This document shows positions 46,779 through 58,532 of a DNA stretch of 64,000 nt, in pieces. Origin of the DNA: Nicotiana tabacum (lineage: Eukaryota; Streptophyta; Magnoliopsida; Solanales; Solanaceae); NCBI RefSeq assembly GCF_000715075.1, contig NC_134081.1, positions 69,494,153 to 69,558,152 on the forward strand, given 5' to 3'. The notes under the pieces were generated by a model. That model made no database searches and was not told the origin of the DNA. It was given only the letters and a program-made list of their open reading frames with translations. The position numbers and the translations under genes were made by a program. Within the stretch, counting starts at the first letter, position 1. The number at the start of each line of letters is the position of its first letter.

Positions 46779-49700
46779 TGTAACGACACATCCGGTCATT
46801 TTGAGTATTACAGTCCCGTTCCCCCATTTACTGCTCAATTTATGCCTTACAGTTGATTTATGACTTATCAGATTAGTTGGTTCGGGTCCGGAAGATTTCG
46901 GAGTGAAATGAGACACTTAGTCTCATTATTGAAAACTTAAGTTGAAAGAGTTGACCGGATATTCACTTATGTGTAAACGACCTCGGAATTGAATTCTAAT
47001 GATCAGAATAGCTCCGTATGGTGATTTTGGACTTAGGAGCGTATCCGAAAAATTATTTGGAGGTCCGTAGTAGAATTAGACTTGAAATGGCAAAAGCTGA
47101 ATTTTTAAAAAGTTTGATCGGGGAGTTGACTTTTTGATATCGGGGTCGAAATCCGATTCTGAAAAATTTAATAGGTCTGTTATGTCATTTATGACTTCTG
47201 TGCAAAATTTAAGGTTAATCGGACGTGATTTAACTTTTTGGCGTTGTTTGTAGAAATTAAAAGTTTCAAAGTTCATTAGGCTTGAATTGGGGTATGATTT
47301 GTGGTTTTAGTGTTGTTTGAGGTGATTTGAGGGTTTGACTAAGTTCGTATAATGTTTTAGGACTTGTTGGTATATTTGGTTGAGGTCTCGAGGGGCTCGG
47401 GTGAGTTTCGGATAGTTAACGGATCAAAAATTTGGACTTGAACAGCTGTTGAAATTTTCTAATATCTCAGTTTGTTTTTCTTCAACGCGATCACGTGAAT
47501 GTGTCTGTGATCGCGTAGGCTTAGTGGGGCAATAAGGTTTTATTCTATGCGATCGCGTGGGGATATCCGCTATCGCGTAGGGTTAACTCGGGGGCTGCTA
47601 AGTTTTGTTCTATGTAATCGCGTGAAGAGAGATGCGATCGCGTAGCTCTAGAATTTTGTGACTCGCGAACACGTGAAGAAGGTCGCGCTCGCGTAGAGTA
47701 AGTGGAGCGGAAATATAAGTCACGCGTTTTGTGCTTCGCGATCGCGTGGACGAGTCCGCGATCGCGTAGGTCTGTGATGTTGTGTATCGCGATCGCGTGG
47801 GAAGGTCCGCCATCGCGTAGAGGTAATTTGGGCAGTAGAAATATTGTTCTTAGCGATCGCGTGGGAATGATCGCGATCGCGTAGAGCAAATGGCTGGGCA
47901 GAGAGTTTAAGTTCTAAAAATGGGATTTCATCCCATTTTTCATTTATGGCGGATTGGAGCTCGGGAAGAGGCGATTTTTGGGAGATTTTCAGAGGAAACA
48001 ACGGGGTAAGTGTTTTTAACTCAATATTGGTTAAATTACCCGAATCCATGGTTGTTTTTAACATTTAATTGGTGAATTAAGTTAGAAAATTGTGAAAAAC
48101 CCTCTTGGTTTAATTTGGAGATTTGAGGGTCGAGTTGACGTCGGATTTGAGTAAAATTAGTATGGTTGGACCCGTGGTTGAAAGGACATTCATATTTTAT
48201 AACTTTTTTCGGGTTCCGAGACGTGGGCCCCACAAGTGATTTTTGAGTGTAATTTCGGATTTTGTGGAAAAAGTAGTATTTTGATATGGAATAAATTCTT
48301 ATAATTTGGGTTGACTGAATCAAATTAATTGTCACTATATTTGAGCCGTTCGAAAGTTGTTACGCGCATAATGGAATTTCTCGAGCATTGGTTAGCTTGC
48401 TCGACATTGGATTCGGCTTGTTTGAGGTACGTAACTCTTTTAATCTTTGAGCTAAGGGTACGAACCCTGAATATACGTATTATGTGAATTGTTTGGCGGT
48501 GACGCACATGCTAGGTGATGGGCGTGTAGGCGTGCACCATAGAAATTGTGACGTAATTGTTTCGTGAAATTTTATAGTCAAATAATCTTGGCATTTTCCA
48601 TGCAGTTTTATGTGTTAAAGAAATTGAGCTGAGAATCATATTAAAAATTAAATTAAGGCTATGTGCCAGTATTATTGGGCCCCACAGAGGTCATATTGCT
48701 GTGAATTATTTGTTTTAAATTGAAAATTCATACTCAGTCATATTCATTTCATTGCATATCATATCTCAGTCTTTGTTGTTATTTGTTGATATACCATATC
48801 ATCATTTTCGAGCTATTTTCATGACATTGTGAGTCTGAGAGACTGGAGAGATTGACTTTATTATAGCACGTGAGTTGTCCATGCGGATACAGATATTGAT
48901 ACTATAGCGCGTGAGTTGTCTGTACAGCACGTGAGTTATCCGTGCAGATTATAGCGCTTGGGCTGAAGGAGCCCCTCCGGAGTCTGTACACACCCCCAGT
49001 GAGTGCAGGTACCTACTGAGTGCGAGTGTCGAGTGCCGAGTGCAAGTGCCAAGCGATTGGGAGGATTGAGTGACTGTGAGGATTGAGTGACTGTGAGGAC
49101 TGAGTGATGGAGAGGACTGAATGAATTGATACTCTAAGAGTATGCATATGAGTTCATCTTTGAGATACATTGCATTGACATGCACACATGACATACAAAC
49201 AAAGAGATGTTTTTTTCTCATGCTGTATGATATTACATCATTCATGATTTCTCACACATGTTGGCATATGGGCATAGTGATGCATTTGTTTTACACTGGT
49301 TATCTGGATAGAAAAATGAAACATCATATTTATTATTGAAAGGATTTTGGAAAAATTATTGTTTTCAAACTTATTCATATTTTTTGCAACTCCGGTAAAT
49401 GATTATGGTTTCCATTGATGTACTTGAAAGGCAAAACTATTTTCAGAAATCATGATTTTGCTGAGCATTTGATTGTTGAGTTACTTCTGGTATTACTTGT
49501 TTACGTTATTATGGACTGTTGTGGACTATTGGTTTTGGACCCGACCTTGATACAAGTTCGTCACTACTTTCAATCTAAGGTTAGGTTTGTTACTTATTGA
49601 GTACATGGGATCGGTTGTACTCATACTACACTTCTCCACCTTGTGTGCAGATGTTGGTTGTTTTCGTTGGGAGATGGATCTAAAGATGTACCTGTGTTCC

Positions 49701-49980
49701 GGTGGTAGCTGCCTCTTGTTCATGGTAGCCTTAGATTCATAAAACTCTGTTTATGTACTTTTCAAACTGATGATGTATTTACTTCATACCAGTTTTATAA
49801 ATTCTAATCTTAGAAGCTCATGATTTGTACTACCAGTCCTTGGGGAATGTATAAGATTTAGATATTTTATTTTACCTAATTGTCTTGCTAAATTACATTG
49901 GATTTGGATAGTGGATAGTTGGCTTACCTAACGGGTTAGGTTAGGTGCCATCACGACTAGGTGGAGTTTGGGTCGTGATA
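46779..49980 (+). repeat. 5' LTR of element D, 3202 bp
   Basis: It begins TGTAACGACACATCCGG and ends GGGTCGTGATA (CA changed to TA). It carries the GCGATCGCGT array at 47480-47885, three gcacgtgagttgtccgtgc-like hairpin words at 48866-48945, and a gtgaggattgagtgact run near 49060-49110. Confidence 0.93.
47480..47885 (+). repeat. Paired CpG palindrome array, 5' LTR of element D
   Basis: Seven pairs of gcgatcgcgtgg ... ccgcgatcgcgtag occur about 55-60 bp apart. Within a pair the two words are separated by roughly ten bases. Some copies are decayed at CpG (gtgatcgcg, gcgatcacg). The same array occurs in the 3' LTR at 54365-54770. Confidence 0.9.
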
Positions 49981-49983
49981 AGT

Positions 49984-49995
49984 TGGTATCAGAGC
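49984..49995 (+). other. Primer binding site of element D (perfect initiator tRNA-Met match)
   Basis: TGGTATCAGAGC lies three bases after the 5' LTR. Confidence 0.95.
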
Positions 49996-52900
49996 TCTAG
50001 GTTCATAGGTTCTATAAGTCATGAGCAAGTGTCTAGTAGAGTTTTTCGAATCGGTATGATGACGTCAATACTTATCTTCGAGAGGCTACAGGGCATTTAG
50101 GATAATTTCCCATCTTTCTTTCTTTATCGTACGGAATTGATTAAGCTTCAAATATAACTCTTTGAATTCCTTCCACACATTCGTATGTGCATATGAGTGC
50201 TCGGTATCAGATGTGCATCGCCGGCTTGTGATTCCATGGATGAGGTTCGAGGTGAGTATTCTGTGTTTTAGTGATGAGCCAGTCTGGAGGACTTGAGGCC
50301 ATGGTTAGACCGAACCTTAAGCTCAATAGCTTCAGTTGTAACTTGTACAATTTGACTCATATGTCCGGTAGTGACCCTACGAGTGGAATTTGTGGCTCGA
50401 TAAGCGGTGGAATGGTTGTGTGATGGGTATGATGTGACCGCGGGATGTGTTAAGACGATTTGAATATGACAGAAAGTGTTTCCTTGAAATGTAAAGGAAA
50501 AGCCATTGGGTGCTTGATTTTCAATTTGATGTGACGTACAGTCTCGAGTATGAATGTTTTGAAGGATATTTCACGTTGTTAAATTTTGGGACAAACTAAA
50601 TTCTCATGTCTTGTTAATAAGTTTGGACTTGGAAAGATTAAGTGATTGCATAATAATTGTGACTGCGAAAGGGATAACAAGATACCAATTTGAGGCTAAG
50701 CATGTGGGTTATCCCCTGCGGAGCAATCTACGTAGGTATGTTCCTTATATGTGAGTGGAGAGTTTTTTTTCTTCCAGCAGGGCGTATGTGTGTAGATTTG
50801 AATTTGAATCTGGCTGAGAAAGTTGACTTGAGTGTCAAGAGAATGATTGCGAACTTAGCGGATGATTTCAGGTATTTTTATGGTTGGTATTGCATGAGTT
50901 TGAAAAGAAGTTTCGTTGAACTGACTGTGGCATTATGGAAGTAATAAAGTATTGATATTGTGAGTTATGGAATATTTAAATCTGTGGCTTTGAGCTAAGT
51001 GGGGGAGCCTGCTATTGATAATTCAATTTCATAGTTATATGTAAGGTTTAGTTTTGGGCTGAAGCATACTGGTGGGTTAGTTATGATTTGCAGAAGTTGA
51101 GATCAAGGATGACTCGAATAAGGAAATTTCTGGATACGGGTTATATTGCACTTATGAGTATATGAAAATTGTGGGATGAGTGAGTTGTTATTTGTGAATG
51201 ATATAGTGTGCACGGAGTATGAATTTGATAGGTGGTATTAAAGTAGAATTACTTCTTTGAGTGTTGTTGTGCTAATGGGGCACGTGTCTTTTGGCCTATT
51301 TGGGCGGTGTAATGTAGATTTGAACAAAGGGGGTGACTCTCGAAAAAGTTCTAATGGATTCGAGATTAATATGTAATAATTGAGAATTTTTGGCGGATTT
51401 GTTTATGGCAAAAATCTGAGATTTAAGTTGGATGGTGTCGAGACTTGTGGCATTTTTGTATATCATTATGGATTTTATATTTCGGTATCAGGAAGGTGAA
51501 TGAAACGATCTTAGACTTAAATAAGGTATTTTCATAGTGGGTGTTTCGGTTGTGGTATTTATAGGGTAATCATGATGCGGTGAGACTCTACAGATGTTTT
51601 GGTGGCAATATTCTTGGGTTTTGGTGACCTACGTGGTTTGGACGAGTTAGAGGAATTTATTTCTGATAGCTCGATTAGGTGTAAATGGATTTCAAAGCGT
51701 TCTTAATGGTTTCTACCATGGTTTGAACCGGATATTTTCTACTTGTGTGGGAAATGTGTTGTGTATTGTGATTTACTCCTAGAAGGAAGAAAGATGAAGG
51801 TTTCTAACTAACCAGGTATGTAATTTGCTGGTGACTCAGAGTTGATAATGAGATTCTTGTGCTTATCATATGATGGCATAATAGATGTGGTGTATTGTGC
51901 GGGATTAGGATTTACATGTACAAGGTGACAGTTCAGTCTTGAAGAGAAGGTAACGAATGTTGGACAGCATGGTCAGTTTCAAATATTTCGATGAATGTTA
52001 TAACTGCTCAGTAATTCCTGATAAGGGTGCGCATTTTCAGAAGGCGCGTTGTGTTTTGACTTACGGATGTTCATCGGTATTGCAGTACTCACCTGGTTGA
52101 TAGACTGTTGATATTCAAATTATTGCTATGTGGCACGGAAGAATTATGAAAGTATTCCTCATGGGATTATCGTGAATGGAAGATGTGTTAGTCATTTGAG
52201 TGTTGGAATTGGGATCAGTTACGGTGATTCATGTATTCGATGAATTAGGAGACTCGGAGTTCTCAGAAGTATGTTATTTCAGGTTGCAGCCTATTTGAGG
52301 TTAGTATTTTATTTTAACTCAGTGGAGGCACTAGTTGCGTTAATTATTTGTGATAGCTACACGCTATAAGTGTGCATATATGTGAGATTTGAGCCAATGT
52401 GCGGGCATTGGGGCAGGTATTTATACTCGGAAGAATGCTTAGGCTATAATATGCCTAGAGTTGACTGTTAAGCATAAAGTTATAATGTTTTTCATATTCG
52501 TACCTTTGTTGAGAACTATCTGGGCTATACTTGAGGTTACAAAGAAGATGATTCCCTAAATAAACGGGGTAGTTACTAATTCTGCATTAAAAAATGCCGA
52601 TTTGAAGTGTGATAGCAGACTTTGCACATGCTTACACTATGGCGTGCTATTTATACCAGTCCAGGAGCATGAGAATCTTATTTTATTATCATATACAAGT
52701 GTACTTGTTTAATTACACATGTATGATATGCGGGGACTGGAGCCCTGTGACCATGCCGGGCGATTCATATTATTGGCATGTGAGTTGTCCGTGCCGTGTG
52801 TGAGAATTTTATTTCTATGATAATTTATCTGATTTATTAATTTCCTCCCTCTACAATTATGCACATGAGCCTATGGTTATCCTCTTCACGAAATTTGAGG

Positions 52901-53620
52901 AGTTGGTTGTAACATTGTGGTTGTGGTGGTGCTTGTTGAACTTGCAATACGGTTCTCATCCTTGAGACATCTCCTATATTTGGGTACACTAACTGTGCAG
53001 ATGTTACTGGAGTTATATTGATGTGGCGTGTCCGTGGGATAGTTGCATTTAATAATGTAATGTCATTGGACCTAAAATGGGTACTATCATGTTTGATTAC
53101 AGTATATTCAGAAGGATAATATTGAAAGTCGGCTTAGAAAGTGAGTATGGTTCTGGTTGGGGCGAGAGAGCTCTATGGCTAGTTGATCTGATGAGTGGTT
53201 ATGAGATTTTGATTGTTTCTTTCATCATTGGCAGTGTACGAAGGTTTCAGAATGAGGTTCTGTTGAATGCAGGGTTTTATACTAGTACTTGGTTGGTTTT
53301 GAGTAGTTACTGTGATCAGAAATGGTGCTACGAGTATGCGAGTTGTGTAGTATGTTATGTGATTATATATGAGATTATGGTCATGGATGAATACAGCTTG
53401 TTCAGCTTATACAATGTATATATGTGAGATTCGGATCTTGAAAAGAATTCTGAATGTTAGAATTTGGCTCCAAGGTTTTTGTTTTGGGGCTAAGGTTAAA
53501 TTAAGGATTTTCAGTTGTATTGTGTTGTCAGGCCTATGTGGAATGGGGTGGTTAGGATCACCCCGGGTATGTGCATGTTAAGGTGAAATAGATATTTGAA
53601 GGTTAAGAACAACTCTTGGC

Positions 53621-53638
53621 ACGTTCGAGGACGAACGT
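53621..53638 (+). other. Hairpin upstream of polypurine tract, element D
   Basis: ACGTTCG-AGGA-CGAACGT is identical in core to elements A and C, although D has no pol gene to encode there. Confidence 0.92.
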
Positions 53639-53657
53639 ATGTTTAAGTAGGGGAGAA

Positions 53658-56600
53658 TATAACAACCCAGCCGGGTGTTTTGAGAATTACAGCCATGTTC
53701 CCCCATTTACTTCTCAATTTATGCCTTGAAGTTGATTTATGACTTATCGGGTTAGTTGGTTCGGGTCCGGAAGGATTTCAGAGTGAAATAAGACACTTAG
53801 TCTCATAATTGAAAACTTAAGTTGAAAAAGTTGATCGGATATTCACTTATGTGTAAACGACCTCAGAATTGAATTCTGATAATTTCAATAGCTCCGTATG
53901 GTGATTTTGGACTTAGGAACGTGTCCGAAAAATTATTTGGAGGTCCGTAGTAGAATTAGGCTTGAAATGGCAAAAGCTGAATTTTTGAAAAGTTTGACCT
54001 AGGAATTGACTTTTTGATATCGGGGTCGAAATCCGATTCTGAAAATTTTAATAGGTTCGTTATGTCATTTATGACTTGTGTGCAAAACTTAAGGTCAATC
54101 GTATGTGATTTGATAGGTTTTGGCATTGTTTGTAGAAATTAAAAGTTTCAAAGTTCATTAGGCTTGAATTGGGGTATGATTCGTGGTTTCAGTGTTGTTT
54201 GAAGTGATTTGAGGGTTCGACTAAGTTCGTATAAAATTTTAGGACTTATTGGTATATTTGGTTGAGGTTCCGAGGGGCTCGGGAGAGTTTTGGATCGTTA
54301 ACGGATCAAAAATTTGGACTTGAACAGCTGTTGGAATTTTCTGATATCTCAGTCTATTTTTCTTTTACGCGATCGCGTGAATGTGTCTGCGATCGCGTAG
54401 GCTTAGTGGGGCAGTGAAGTTTTGTTCTATGCGATCGCATAGGGATATCCGCGATCGCGTAGGGTTAACTGGGGGGGCCTACTAAGTTTTGTTCTATGCG
54501 ATCGCGTGAAGAGGGATGCGATCACGTAGCTCTAGGATTTTGTGACTCGCGAACGCGTGAAAAAGGTCACGTTCGCGTAGAGTAAGTGGAGCGGAAATAG
54601 AAGTAACGCATTTTGTGCTTCGCTATCGGGTGTATGACTCCGCGATCACGTAGGTCTGTGATGTTGTGCATTGCGATCGCGTGGGAAGGTCCGCGATCGC
54701 GTATAGGTAATTTGGGCAGTGGAAATATTGTTCTTCGCGATCGCGTGGGAATATTCGCGATCGCGTAGAGCAAATGACTGGGCAGAGAGTTTAAGTTCTA
54801 AAAATGGGACTTCGTCCCATTTTCCATTTATGACAGATTGGAGCTCGGAAAGAGGCGATATTTGGGAGATTTTCAGAGGAAACAACGGGGTAAGTGTTCT
54901 TAACTCAATATTGGTTAAATTACCCAAATCCATAGTTGTTTTTAACATTTAATTGGTGAATTAAGTTAGAAAATTCTGAAAAATCCTCTTGGTTTAATTT
55001 GGAGATTTGAGGGTCGAGTTGACGTCGGATTTGAGTAAAATTAGTATGGTTGGACCCGAGGTTGAAAGGGCGTTCATATTTTGTAACTTTTGTCGGGTTC
55101 CGAAACGTGGCCCCCACAGGCGATTTTTGAGTGTAATTTCGGATTTTGTGGAAAAGTAGTATTTTGATATGGAATAAATTCTTATAATTTGGGTTGACAG
55201 AATCAAATTAATTGTGACTAGATTCGAGCCGTTCGGAAGTTGTTACGCACAGAATGGAATTTCTGGAGCATTATTTAGCTTGTTCGACATTGGATTCGGC
55301 CTGTTCGAGGTAAGTAACTCTTCTAATCTTGGAGCTGAGGGTATGAACCCTGAATATACGTATTATATGAATTGTTTGGAGGTGATGCACATGCTAGGTG
55401 ATGGACGTATAGGCATGCACCATAGAAATTATGACGTAATTATTTTGTGGAATTTTGTAGTCAAATAATCTTGGCATTTTCCATGCAGTTTTATGTGTTA
55501 AAGAAATTGAGCTGAGAATCATATTAAAAATCATGTTGAGGCTATGTGCCAGTATTATTGAGACCCATAGAGGTCATATTGCTGTGAGTTATTTATTTTA
55601 AATTAAAAATTCATACTCAGTCATATTCATTTCATTGCATATCATATCTCAGTCTCTATTGTTATTTATTGATACATCATATCATCATATTCGGGCTATT
55701 TTCATGACATTATAAGCCCGAGAGACTGGAGAGATTGACTTTATTATAGCACGTGAATTGTCCGTGCGGATACAGATATTGATACTATAGCACATGAGTT
55801 GTCTGTGCAGCACGTGAGTTGTCCGTACAGATTATAGCGCTTGGGCTGAAGGAGCCCCTCCGGAGTCTGTACACACCCCCAGTGAGCGCAGGTACCTACT
55901 AAGTGCGAGTGTCGAGCGATTGGGAGGATTGAGTGACTGTGAGGATTGAGTGACTGTGAGGACTGAGTGATGGGGAGGACTGAATGAATTGATATTCTAA
56001 GAGTATGCAAATGAGTTCATCTCTGAGATACATTGTATTGACATGCACACATGACATACAAATAAAGAGATGTATTTTTTCTCATGTTGTACGATATTAC
56101 ATCATTCATGATTTCTCACACATGTTGGCAGATAGGCATAGTGATGCATTTGTTTTACACTGGTTATCTGGAAAGAAAAATGAAACATCTTATTTATTAT
56201 TGAAAGAATTTTGGAAAAATTATTGTTTTCAAACTTATTCATATTTTTTGCAACTCCGGTAAATGATTTGGGTTTTTATTGATGTACTTGAAAGGCAAAA
56301 CTATTTTCAGAAATCATGATTTTGCTGAGCATTTGATTGTTGAGTTACTTCTGGTATTACTTGTTTACGTTGTTATGGACTGTTGTGGACTATTAGTTTT
56401 GGACCTGACCTTGGTACAAGCTCGTCACTACTTTCAATCTAAGGTTAGGTTTGTTACTTATTGAGTACATGGGATCAGTTGTACTCATACTACACTTCTC
56501 CACCTTGTGTGCAGATGTTGGCTGCTGATGTTGCTGTGTTCGTTGGGAGCTGAATCTGAAGATGTACATGCGTTCCGGTTGTAGCTGCCTCTTATTCATG

Positions 56601-56856
56601 GTAGCCTTTGATTCATAAAACTCTGTGTATGTACTTTTCAAACAGCTGATGTATTTACTTCATACCAACTTTGTAAATTTTAATCTTAGAAACTCATGAT
56701 TTGTACTACCAGTCCTTGGGGAATGTATAAGATTTAGATATTTTATTTTACTTAATTGTCTTGTTAAATTACATTGGAATTGGATAGTGGATAGTTGGCT
56801 TACCTAACAGGTTGGGTTATGTGCCATCACGACTAGGTGAATTTTGGGTCGTGACA
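53658..56856 (+). repeat. 3' LTR of element D, 3199 bp
   Basis: It begins TATAACAACCC (TG changed to TA) and ends GGGTCGTGACA. It keeps the order and almost all sequence of the 5' LTR, including the GCGATCGCGT array (54365-54770) and the hairpin words (55746-55835). Confidence 0.93.
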
Positions 56857-57600
56857 TTATTATACTAATAAAAAATATAGCGTATTTCTAAAGGTATTAG
56901 GTTTACATGCTAACATGTAGTATAATATATCTATGCCCGAAAGTAATTATACTAATAGGATTCTTAAAGGTAATCATGTAGGATTCCTAACGTGTAGTAT
57001 GTCCTAAAACTAAAAGGATTATAAGGCTAATGTCTAGAATTCCGGTTATGTCCTTTTATTGTGAGTTATTATGCTTAATATTAATTAAAAGTTTATTTTT
57101 GTAAACCAGTATTATATTCATGCTTTTATAATAATATAGATTATTAGTGCCTTAAATTAGGGGATTCAATTACATCATTTTTTTTTCTCCTCTCCTCTTT
57201 CCCATAGTGCCTTAAATGTAGTATTTATGTAAAATGAAAAGGAGAAAAAGTATTATTTAAGAATCACTTCCTCTCTAAAGAAAAATCGGAAACATTGAAT
57301 CCCATTCTTAATGGAAAGATTTTGCCGAATGCCGAATGTCCTTATGGACAGATTTTCATGACAATCCAATTCAAAATTAGACTGACTTACACGTCCTTTA
57401 CTTTACAACTATCCAATTTCAAATTGGATTAAGTATTTACTAATATTTTATATACAACTATTATATATATATATAAATAAATATTAATTGTGAGTACTAA
57501 ATATATTAAGGATACGCAGATTAATTCAATACAAATGATAAATTGCATTAGATTAAACAGATAAAGGACGTAATAAACTGTCAAACCAATTAAGGGGAGT
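56857..57600. other. AT-rich spacer, continuation of the repeat split by element D
   Basis: No gene. Words such as cccgaaagtaattatactaataggatt (56937 on) resemble the other flank of D near 46710-46778, so D landed in an older AT-rich repeat. 57140-57260 resembles 36655-36770. Confidence 0.5.
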
Positions 57601-58308
57601 GATCCCGGACTCAGTAACAACTTTAATGAAATGACTGTCTTCGATCCCGGGCTCACGATAATGAAGAACTTTGAATAACAGAAAAAATAAGAGTATATTG
57701 CCTTGATATGTGTGTTACAATAATTCCCAATGAATAGTTACACTTCCATTTATATAGTAGGAGAGTTTTACCCTAAGTACAATTCCAAAAGAGGTAAAAA
57801 TCTTCTATTTTACTAATCATTGATTTTTTGCCGATACGTGCCAAGATTCACGTCGTAACATCCGGCTGGGCACGGATATCACGGCCCTTTATTTTGTTGT
57901 GCTCGATTATTTGGTAATGCTCTCCGAAGTTTTGGGGGTTTGAATCGGACCTGGGGAACGTGGCCCCGATTCTTTCGAGGGAAAGTGTTTTTCCCGGACC
58001 CCGACTCGAGGGACTCCTTGCCCCGATTCCGGTTCCTTACAGTCACATATCTGCTCCGTTTACTTCATCGGGAACCGAGGCGTCCAAAGGGCTCGGTTTC
58101 ACCCGTATACAGATAGTCCCATCATTTCTCAGAGAGTGAGTTTACGGAAATGACGAGAAACGACATATGCATTTCGATTCCTTCTTGAATAGGCCGTGAC
58201 AGAAATGATAAAGAATCTGAAACGTCCCGTCAGTCGTGTCATTATGACTTCAAATACGCATCATCCATCGGCAGGTCATCCCTGAATGTGAAACGGCACA
58301 AAACCTCT
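57601..58308. repeat. Probable LTR region of the Tat-type element (ends unresolved)
   Basis: Composition changes sharply from AT-rich to mixed, with words like ccccgattcc and gggctcgg that recur at 61740-61870 in the same element. For a minus-strand element this is where the 3' LTR should lie, downstream of pol and beyond the antisense ORF. I could not fix TG...CA ends or a TSD. Confidence 0.4.
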
Positions 58309-58309
58309 A

Positions 58310-58317
58310 TAAATACT
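58310..58317 (+). promoter_or_regulatory. TATA box of the antisense ORF
   Basis: tataaata in the context cctctataaatacttt lies about 215 bp before the ATG at 58533, at a spacing suited to a short leader. It supports separate transcription of the plus-strand ORF. Confidence 0.6.
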
Positions 58318-58532
58318 TTCCTCTTTCGTTCATTTTTTACCTTTTGACCAAGCTTCTACCTTTGAGTTTTCATGATATCACTACCCTTCTTAACACTCTA
58401 ATATCTTCTCCTCCGTTCTTCAAAACATCTCAGTAAGTTGCAAGTTTTTACTTATTTTCTACCCAAATCAGTGCACTTGACCTTTCATCTTTCAACCTCT
58501 TTTCATATTTTTCAAACTTTTGTCAGATAACA

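Larger units (their letters stand above)
49981..53657 (+). other. Interior of element D: 3.7 kb with no recognisable coding capacity
   Basis: After the PBS the sequence keeps the leader words of the autonomous elements (tagtagagtttttcgaatcgg, cttatcttcgagagg), as at 20060-20130. From about 50150 on it is unrelated to gag-pol. The longest open frames (50690-50944 and 53077-53427) lack any family motif I recognise and begin without context. Words found in other LTRs occur at 52741-52800 (gtgaccatgccgggc, gtgagttgtccgtgcc). It may hold packaging or dimerisation signals. Confidence 0.7.
46779..56856 (+). mobile_element. Element D: LARD-type non-autonomous LTR retrotransposon
   Basis: The 5' LTR is at 46779-49980 and the 3' LTR at 53658-56856, each about 3.2 kb and very similar by eye. 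The TSD is a perfect ttatt (46774-46778 and 56857-56861). The PBS TGGTATCAGAGC is at 49984-49995 and a polypurine-like gtaggggagaa precedes the 3' LTR. The 3677 bp interior shows no gag, protease, RT or integrase motif in any frame. LTR termini, PBS and the pre-PPT hairpin are those of elements A-C, so replication in trans by such elements is the natural inference. Low LTR divergence suggests it is the youngest LTR insertion here. Confidence 0.88.

Noticed and set aside
47545..47889. Minus-strand frames through the GCGATCGC array
   Set aside because: They are artefacts of the repeat word in an LTR; the copy in the 3' LTR breaks the frames.
53077..53427. 116-residue frame in element D as a novel protein
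   Set aside because: No motif, no initiation context and no sign of selection; length is within chance for this composition. Kept only as a note under the interior of D.
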